A stretch of DNA of 64,000 bases from Rhypophila decipiens (lineage: Eukaryota; Ascomycota; Sordariomycetes; Sordariales; Naviculisporaceae): positions 496,001-560,000 of the forward strand of contig MU858049.1 of NCBI GenBank assembly GCA_033297075.1. Direction: 5' to 3'. The position numbers and the translations under genes were made by a program. The notes beneath the pieces are model-generated. The model ran no database searches. It was not told the origin of the DNA and worked only from the letters and a program-made list of their open reading frames with translations. Positions 56,601 through 64,000 of the stretch are shown here, piece by piece; position 1 is the first letter of the stretch, and each line of letters opens with the position of its first letter.

Positions 56601-58548
56601 TCTTGTGATACATGTACATAGCACCACTGCATACACGAGGACGAAGCTGAAGGCTGCTGAAAAGAGTGATATAAAGATGAGCAGGCAGCCCCAAAAAGGG
56701 GCTGGCTGTGGAATACTGAGAGAGTAGAAGTTGAGATCACGATAAAGACTTCATCGTCAACACACGCACCATACAGATGGGAGTCCTGGCAAAAAGATAT
56801 TTTAAGAAACAAACACAATAACCAGCTAGACGGTTAGATCGGATCTCTCAACATGTAGGACTGTCAAGAAAGAGACCCGCCGGAACCGAAGTCATACCCT
56901 CGCTATCCGCAGCGGAACCAAGTTCTAGATGATCTGGATATGGCTGGATTGGGCTCTGGATGAGGATGAAGTCTTGGTGTATACGTGACGAGATCTAGAT
57001 CTGGGATCTTGCTCGGGTGATAGCCCCTGAATCCGGGCATGTTGTTGTGTATGTTTACATTGTATTTATCCACGACCCCAGGAAAAAGATTGACGGGTCC
57101 TAGAATGGGCTGGGGAAAAATGGAACAACAGATATTTTGATGAATATTAACCAGCCAGAAGGAAAGGTTGGCTCGGCTGTTTTAACAGCAGGTTACTACT
57201 AGTAGAAGAAGAATCGAGGCTCTCCTGCAGACTAGGACCAGACCCGGGTAGATGTTGAGAGTGGTTCGAGCAAGCGAGTCTGCGGCGTCCGCGAGTCTTC
57301 TTTTACTTCCGGATACACATCACAGCTTCAATTACCAGTTTTTCATATTTCTTTTCACGACGAGGTCTGGTCTGGGTGCCGGGTCCGGTGTGCGGCCAGC
57401 CGGCCAGGTCCAGTCCGGCCCAGTTCTGCAATACCACGCTACTAAAGGGGCAAACTCGCTCGCTACATGTAATAATGTGACAGTGACGGTGGGCGACTGG
57501 AGATGGCGGAAGCAATTAACGCCCCCAAACAGAGCGAGAACAAGAACTAAAACCAGTACAGCCACATGTTCGTACAGACAGACAGACGGGCCCAAGAGAA
57601 GGAGGAGAACACTGCAGGTTCGATAGACGGAACAGACAGACAGACAGGTAGGTAGGCAGACGTAAGGAGGTCAGGAAGCGAGCGAAGGAGCGAGGCAGAC
57701 TACGGATTTGACCTTCCTTACCTACATCGTCCCTGCATGTGAAATATATTGCGAAGCGGGGGCCAACCATGGAGTTGAAGAGATCAGGACAGAGTAGCAT
57801 GTTTCTTACCTGAGTCTGTATGTAGTAAGGAAAACCAACCCCAGACAGACAGGCACCGTACCTCGCCGACCACTATACACAAGTTATGTATGTACGCCTC
57901 TTCCCTCATCACCTTGCAGACTTAGCGCGCGAGAAAAAGGGGAGATACAGACAGAGTAGTACTCTACACATGGACATTTAACGGTTCTTGGTGAGGGGAA
58001 AGGGGGTGGCAGAAAATAACACAAAAACGTGGTAAAGAGGTAGTTCACGATGTCACAGTTGCTTTTTTCGTAGTTTTAATTCACTCTAGTAATTTGATCT
58101 GTGCGCGTTGGTGTGGTTTTTATCTATTTTCCCGCTGTACGTCTTGACCTCTCGCTACCACGTTCTCCAACAATTCATGATCTACTAACACTACCCGAGC
58201 GAGAGTCCCTTTTTTCTTCTTCTCATTACTCCACATACAGAGAAAACGTACACTAGAATAATACGTACGCCAAAATTTCAGGATTTACATACTCGTGTGC
58301 TCCGCATGCGGCCGGCACAACAAGCCCCTCTTTTTCTTTTTCCTTGGTTTTCCAGGCCTGTTTTGTCATTGCGTAGAGTTGACAATGTCCCGAAACAGGA
58401 TATTAATCCACCATGCCGACCGAGACTTGCACTTGGAAACAAGTAGTGTAAAAAATATGAGATAGCCAAGAAGACGTTCAACCCACATTGGTAACCTAGC
58501 GGGAAGGAAAGGGGAGCGAAGGGCAACTTAGAGGGACTATTATACACT
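50611..58548. other. Gene-free region, right part
   Basis: No gene can be supported. Features seen are G-rich (GTGG)n at about 50907-50922, an 8-bp inverted repeat at 53137-53156, CAGCAG/GGAGCA tracts near 55015-55040 and (GACA)n(GGTA)n at about 57590-57655. Open frames such as 51054-51554 begin at TTG and show no domain. Confidence 0.4.
53137..53156. repeat. Perfect 8-bp inverted repeat, 4-nt loop
   Basis: AGTGGTTT, loop CTCT, AAACCACT. It could form a small hairpin. No U-tract follows and no RNA gene structure could be built around it. Confidence 0.8.
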
Positions 58549-59144
58549 AGGAGCATATTTGTCCTAGGCATAACGTAAAAACAGCTTATTAAGAGTAAAT
58601 CTCCCCTCAGGGACTTGATCATTAATAGATTCATTAGACTACAAGCTTAGTCTACCCTTTCCCAACTTCCTCAAATCCCCCCTTTTCCTTAGATACATTT
58701 ACAAGTATCAATCTAAACAATATAAATACTAGGATTCTCTTCTCAAGTCCTATTTCTCTTCTACCTCCCCTCCTCTCTAAGTAAGAAAAGTATAATATAA
58801 TAATAGAACAAGTTACTTACTTTTAGTAGGTACTTGTATTACTAGTATTGGAGATTATTCTTATAGTTTAGATAGAGGGAAAGATATAAGAAAATTGAAG
58901 ATTAGAGACTAGTAAGTATTTTATACCTAAAAAAAGACACTAGTTATATAAAGTTCATATTATAAGGGCTTACTAGGGCTTACCCTACTCTTGTTGAATA
59001 CTTTATATATTAAAATTTGGGTTAAACCTTAGATTTAGAACCTCCTCCCTAGACTAGTATACTAGGGTTAAATAGCTTTACATTGTAGATTTTATTACTT
59101 CAATTGTACAGCCACAATAATACTCTCGCAAACCAGGAGCATAT
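58549..59144. mobile_element. AT-rich block flanked by 10-bp direct repeats (possible degraded insertion)
   Basis: AGGAGCATAT occurs at 58549-58558 and again at 59135-59144. Between them the sequence is clearly richer in A+T than its flanks, full of TA and CTA/TAG words, with no open frame. This is what a repeat-induced-point-mutated or otherwise decayed insertion with a target duplication would look like. No terminal inverted repeats or transposase remnant is visible, and a 10-bp match can occur by chance. Confidence 0.4.
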
Positions 59145-60582
59145 ATAATATTTTCCGGATGGACGGGCGGACGGATGGACATATTGGCAGCACGACCAAA
59201 GCACATTACTCTCACTCAAGGAAGCCAAGTTAGCTCCCAAGTGCGTAGTGTACAATCTTGAGTCCCCGTACCCGGTCCGACCAACTAGCTTGTGTCCTGT
59301 GAAAAGATAACATCCAGAACAGCTTCAGTTGCTCCAACTTGTCTATCCAACCCTCAAGGTATAGTGCCCCAGGAAGGTCCACATGTTACCATCCATCAAC
59401 TATCTGTCTCTATGTATCTTGCGCAAAGGAGGTACTAGGTAGGTAGTATAGTTCTCGTTCAATATAAGTCAGTATCCATCCCCACGGGGCTGGTTTCCTT
59501 TCTGGGCCAAACACCACACTCCTCGAGCTTGAATCCCATCTCTATTGGGACGTTTAATATATGATACATGTACACTACGGACGGGGGGTTGGATATATTG
59601 CTCTTGCCTCGACAGTGACCTCCAGTCGTGCCATATGCACGCACTGGCCTGCGTACCCAGTAAATTAAAACACATGTCAATAATCAGTAATTACTCGACG
59701 CTCGACTTGAAGAAGAAGGAATGAAATATACCAGTTCCCTAGCCGTAAACCGAGACCGAGGCCGATGTCTGTATACGACATACCTAACTTACCTATGTAG
59801 GATATACGTTCTCAAATGTAATACAGCTCTTAAGATTGGTTGTTGCTTTGTTGCTTTTCACATGTAGGGACCCGGAACAACTCACTTTGACAACCAGCCA
59901 GCCGTAACAATATAGTTCTATGGGTCTGTTGACGAGTAACATAGTTTATACTGCCCGTAGAGATCTTCAATGAGACATAGAGAAGACAAAGACAGCCGGC
60001 GAACTAGTTACCATAATCGTCTCTCTCCGTGATGTGATTAGCATCAACCAACGGCCTCTCTTGTATCAGAATGGGATGATGTCTTCATGTTACATACCTC
60101 TCCAGTCTAATCCCGACCTTGGTAAGAGTATCATACGTCCAGAGGGATCAGAGGAGGAGGGGAGGCATATGCTGCCGGGACACCTCTCAACAAGACATTG
60201 GCCAAGTTGACGGCTTTGGAAGAAAAGGAACGTGTAAATATCGCCGAGTCAAAACAAGTAGATAGATCACCATGTATGTTTGTCTGTGTAAAAGGTCCAT
60301 CAATCTCTTGGTATAATGCACCGACCAAATGTCCATGTCGTGCTAGTATATCTCTGCGCATGCTAAATACTCGTTATATTTTCCTAAACCTCTCGTTAAA
60401 AACTGCCAAAGAGATATTATTCATCTCATGTAATATTAACGCTCTCGCAATGCATGCAGCTGTCCCATATGAATCCATATGTTTATCTCGCAAAAGCAAA
60501 AAGTAAAACAAAACCCCCCAAAAAATATTCGGTGATAATCTCTCACAGTCAATATAAGGGCCGGGAACTGCTCGCGGCCTGG
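59145..60582. other. Intergenic, downstream of the RBR ligase
   Basis: No gene is seen. A (GGAC/GGAT)n run at about 59159-59179. The last few hundred bases, AT-rich, probably include the 3' untranslated region of the minus-strand ubiquitin ligase gene. Confidence 0.45.
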
Positions 60583-62751
60583 TTAGAAAAGCAGCGCATT
60601 GTCCCACTCATCCTCATCCTCGTCATCCATCTCATCCTCTTCATCATCCATAGCAAGCTGCACGAATTGCCTGATCCATGCCTCCTGCGCAGCATTCAGC
60701 GCAGGTCCTCCCTCGCCTCCGTTCCCAGCCTCGAGGTCAACGGCCCAGGCATCTCCTCCCGCTCCTACCTGTTGCCCCTCGATGTTCTGATTCTGGTTGT
60801 TGTTATTATTGTTGCGACGCTGCTGTGCAGCTGGCGGTTGTTGTGCCTGATTTAACCCCATGTTTGCATTCTGCCGGGCTGGTACCGCTCCTCCTCCTCC
60901 TCGACCTCGGGCTCGCCCTACTCGTCCCTGACCTCGCGGAGCGGCGCCGCCACGAGGAGGTCCTTGAAATTGTTGCTGTTCCTGTGCTCCTCCTCCTCCT
61001 CTCCCTCTTGCCCTCGCTCCCCCACGAGGCGGCGGTTCGGCATGATTATTCTGTCCTCTGCCCCCTGGCGCAGCTTGTCTAGGCACGGGAGCATTCCCAG
61101 CTCGGCCCCGAGGACCACCTCGACCAGCCCCAGCAGGCCCATTACCTCCCCCTATACGCAGGACCAGTGGTCCCTCACGAGCTACCTCAGCAGGCCTATT
61201 GGCGTTTTCAGGAGCTGGGTCTGCCTGGACATGAACAGCAGGTACTGGTTCTGGCGCATCACCAACCACGTGAGCGTCCTCAGGCTCCGCGATCTGGGCT
61301 GGTATTTGCGCCTGGGGGCGAGCACCTTGACCACGGCCACCGGCAAACCCGTAACCAACGTCATCTCCGTCTCCATGCTCTAGCTCCCAGAGCCGCATGT
61401 AGCAGCTCGTGACACGCCCCCCAGGCTGCTGGTTGAAATGGAAATACGGATTCCCCGGGTCCAGCCAGGCGGAGCAGAGATAGCAGAAATGCGTCTGGCA
61501 GCGGTAGCAGATCATATGGTTGCAGCCCTGAGTCTTTTGGGCCGGAGCGGCGCAGGTTGGGCATGGCGTAGTGTGTAGCTTCATGTATTCGAGCGAGGCT
61601 TTTTCTTCGGCAGTGAGTTGCTCTTTGTCGCGGCGAGTCATGCAGCGCACGAACTCGCCATGCCACGACTGTTGGCACCGGCTGCAGAAGGCATAGCTGC
61701 ATTCCTCGCAGATAGCCAGACGGCTTTCCTTGTCGTCCTCGTCCTTGTTGTCGTCGTCTTCGTCTTCGGACACCTCGCAGAGTTCTAGACCCTGTGGCTT
61801 CTTGTGTTTCTTTGATCGAGCCGCGCCGTTGCACCATTGCCGGGGACAGTAGATGGTGTTCTTATCCGATTCTAGTTCCGTCTTGTACTTGAGACTGACG
61901 TACCGCTTGACCTTTTCCTGGTCGAGAGGTATCTGTAAAAGCTCGCTTGGGCTGATAAACGTCCTGACCTTTTTGCGCTTCTTCCCTGCTGATTGTGCCA
62001 CGGCTTTCTCACGCTCTTTGGCACAGCCTGGGGCGAGACACCTGACCGATGCCAATTCGCCCTTCTCGATGGCATCATTGTAAAAATCCTGCAGACAATG
62101 CACACAAAAGACATGCCCACAATCCATCATCTTGTGGCATGCAGAGCCTTTCTTGGGATCAAGACACACGCCGCATTCAAACGTCTCCCGCTCAAAGGCG
62201 GCACGCCTCGCCTGGATATCGTAGTCGAGAATAGAGATCTTGTGTTGGCCGTCAACTTCGAGGGTGCCGCTATCACCAACCAACCCAAAGACCTCCTCAG
62301 CAGCTTGCTGGACATGATCAATGTAGGTGAAGCCTACCATGTCCCTCCCCAGCTCTTCCCATAGTCGTGGTGCATCATCCTGTAGCTTCTGGATGGTCTC
62401 CAGGGGTAACCATGGGGGCGTCGTTGTGACAGTTACTTTTGGTGGCTTTTCGGTGGGATAGCCAGGCCCGAATGCTATCTCCAGGTGCACAGGAGGTAAA
62501 TGAGCCAGTTCTTGCTGGTCGACCAAATTGTGGCCACCTTCAACATCGTGGGGGTGGCCGTTGGGCTGCACTGGTTGGGTAGGCTGTTCGGCGGCAGGGA
62601 AGGATACAATCACCGCCTTGGATGGGGTGACGGGGACATCGAGGGCGATGGTATAACGGTCGCCGGGATGTACTTGCTGGATCTCGGGGTATATGGCGGA
62701 CAGGGAGCTGAGTTCGACATCTCGGGCGTCGTCTGAGTCGTCGAGATCCAT
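60583..62751 (-). CDS. itt1: RBR E3 ubiquitin ligase (RWD-RING-IBR-RING, ITT1/RNF14-like)
   Basis: Intronless, 722 aa. An N-terminal RWD domain (about 8-150; ELSSLSAIYPEI, LPPVHLEIAFGPGYP) is followed by RING1 (from about 192: CGVCLDPKKGSACHKMMDCGH, FCVHCLQDFY), an IBR (YCPRQWCNGAARSKK, CEECSYAFCSRCQQSWHGE) and RING2 (CPTCAAPAQKTQGCNHMIC) with the predicted thioester-forming Cys410. Such enzymes accept ubiquitin from E2 on that cysteine and pass it to substrates. Yeast ITT1 affects translation termination, and human RNF14 marks stalled translation complexes. A long C-terminal extension is unusual: ARGRGG/PRGGA-type RGG-rich repeats (about 540-640), Gln/Asn-rich segments and a final acidic run (DDEEDEMDDEDEDEWD). 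RGG repeats suggest RNA contact (inference). An acidic insert (SEDEDDDNKDEDD) lies inside the IBR region. Confidence 0.92.
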   Translation of the reverse strand: MDLDDSDDARDVELSSLSAIYPEIQQVHPGDRYTIALDVPVTPSKAVIVSFPAAEQPTQPVQPNGHPHDVEGGHNLVDQQELAHLPPVHLEIAFGPGYPTEKPPKVTVTTTPPWLPLETIQKLQDDAPRLWEELGRDMVGFTYIDHVQQAAEEVFGLVGDSGTLEVDGQHKISILDYDIQARRAAFERETFECGVCLDPKKGSACHKMMDCGHVFCVHCLQDFYNDAIEKGELASVRCLAPGCAKEREKAVAQSAGKKRKKVRTFISPSELLQIPLDQEKVKRYVSLKYKTELESDKNTIYCPRQWCNGAARSKKHKKPQGLELCEVSEDEDDDNKDEDDKESRLAICEECSYAFCSRCQQSWHGEFVRCMTRRDKEQLTAEEKASLEYMKLHTTPCPTCAAPAQKTQGCNHMICYRCQTHFCYLCSAWLDPGNPYFHFNQQPGGRVTSCYMRLWELEHGDGDDVGYGFAGGRGQGARPQAQIPAQIAEPEDAHVVGDAPEPVPAVHVQADPAPENANRPAEVAREGPLVLRIGGGNGPAGAGRGGPRGRAGNAPVPRQAAPGGRGQNNHAEPPPRGGARARGRGGGGAQEQQQFQGPPRGGAAPRGQGRVGRARGRGGGGAVPARQNANMGLNQAQQPPAAQQRRNNNNNNQNQNIEGQQVGAGGDAWAVDLEAGNGGEGGPALNAAQEAWIRQFVQLAMDDEEDEMDDEDEDEWDNALLF

Positions 62752-64000
62752 CTGATGTGACCTTGCAGTCTGGTTTGTGTTTCGTCACGTTCGCAGCTAT
62801 ATGGAACAGAAGCCAAGCAAACGCAAGTCCAGCGAGGGAGTTATTCCGGCAGTTGTTGAGGGTTCGTTAGTTGCCGAACTCGCCGTCTGAGTGGCTCAAG
62901 AGGTGTGATGTTTTGTGTGTTTTGTTCACCGGCGACAAGACAGCGCTCATGAGGCAAGCACGTTCAACTTGGCTTCTGATGGCGATCCCGAGGGGTGCCC
63001 CTTTCTTCTAGAACACGCGGGTTACGGAATGGCTGACATATCTCCGGGACAAGCCTAAAGCCTTTAAACGACAGGCAGAGGGGCAAAAGCTTATATAATA
63101 AATAATTAAAAGGTTTGGTGAAGTTTGCTAAGGTGGGTTGGGGGCAAACTTTAGCTTTTATCACCTTCCCTATCCGCAGCCTTTCGGTCCTCAGGTGTTG
63201 TCCTCAGTGGTTGGTCGTTGTTGTCATGGTCCGCTGATGACTCGACTCGCCGGTAGGATGCCGTTAAACCAGCCGGCTAACCCCGCAGTGTGGGGCGGCT
63301 CAGCTCATACATGAGATACCTTCTGTACGTATTGTGTATTCCGAGGGCATCGGACTCCTTGTAACAGCTGGTCAGCCTTGGCCCTCATTGTTGGACTGAG
63401 CAAGAAAAATATCTCCTAGTCTGCGGCTTATGAGAACTGTTACTTTGTTTTATATCGGCTTGGTCGATGTCGAATTATGAACAACACAAACATGATTGGA
63501 TCCACGGGATCATTGTCACGGTCCGGAATACGTGTATTGCGTATGGCAGTGTATTCTGCTGAAGCAGAGCAGTGAGCCGATTGGACGCCCCACGGCCGCT
63601 TTCACCCTCCACGTGTAGCCTTACGCCTGACCAGAACCCCTTGCAGCATTCCGACAGTTCACACTTGTTTTTCGAGCCACCAGACCCTGCAGCTTCAACG
63701 GTATTCAACAGACGACCGCAAGCCACAACCGATGACCAAATAACGAGGGCTCACCATTCATATGCGGAGGCAGACAGCAGACGAAAACAATATACCCTCC
63801 CTTCCATAATTCCGACGAACCCCGCGATGCAACCTTGACGGCCCAAATCTTTTCCGAGCGACGGAGAAACACGATATCCCTAAAAGTCAACCTGTTTATG
63901 ATTATTGGTACCAGGAATTGAAGATTACAAGAAAGGAACAAAAAATGGCAGATGACGTTACCCCCTTGGCCTCTCTGTCCCTGACACACGTCTACTACGT
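62752..64000. other. Right-end region, no gene supported
   Basis: Promoter and 5' leader of the RBR ligase gene lie at its left side. Open frames at 63475-63726 (minus) and 63572-63838 (plus) overlap each other and have no domain. A neighbouring gene may begin beyond the window. Confidence 0.4.

Overview
The window is nuclear DNA of a filamentous ascomycete (Pezizomycotina). Genes are spaced 0.5-3 kb apart. Most introns are short (about 50-80 nt) with GT..AG ends and CTAAC/CTGAC-type branch sites. The protein set is fungal: a DUF2011 protein, an NDT80/PhoG-type transcription factor, a secreted class 3 lipase, a GH3 beta-glucosidase, and a second ATP-dependent DNA ligase with a long disordered tail. 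The genus cannot be fixed from sequence alone.

Layout. 0.3-24.3 kb is a housekeeping block: a MORG1/WDR83-like WD40 protein (+), an ATP-dependent DNA ligase paralogue (+), a MET12-type methylenetetrahydrofolate reductase (-), a 4EHP-like eIF4E (+), the SAD1/USP39 splicing factor (-), a single-pass membrane protein with a possible lectin-like ectodomain (-), the SSU processome protein UTP13 (-) and an unnamed multi-pass membrane protein (+). 24.3-34.7 kb is an accessory-looking island. A secreted lipase (-) and a secreted GH3 beta-glucosidase (+) diverge from a 3 kb spacer, and the pair is bracketed by two diverged copies of one repeat in inverted orientation (about 24.70-25.26 and 33.79-34.18 kb). 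34.7-41.2 kb holds a DUF2011 gene (-) and the NDT80/PhoG transcription factor (-). 41.2-60.6 kb is a stretch of about 19 kb in which I can support no protein-coding gene; it contains one AT-rich block of about 0.6 kb. 60.6-62.8 kb is an RBR E3 ubiquitin ligase of the ITT1/RNF14 type (-).

Functions are mostly core RNA and protein metabolism (splicing, rRNA processing, cap binding, ubiquitylation, one-carbon metabolism). The extracellular hydrolases form a separate pair. In Neurospora and Aspergillus, NDT80/PhoG factors control secreted hydrolases and starvation responses, so its position a few kb from the hydrolase pair is suggestive, but nothing in the sequence proves a link.

The most interesting observations are an apparent one-nucleotide exon in the GH3 gene, the inverted repeats around the hydrolase pair, the long gene-free stretch upstream of the NDT80-type gene, and an Arg-to-Tyr change in motif I of the DNA ligase paralogue. 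Splice sites were placed by reading consensus signals and checking phase. All are predictions without transcript support.
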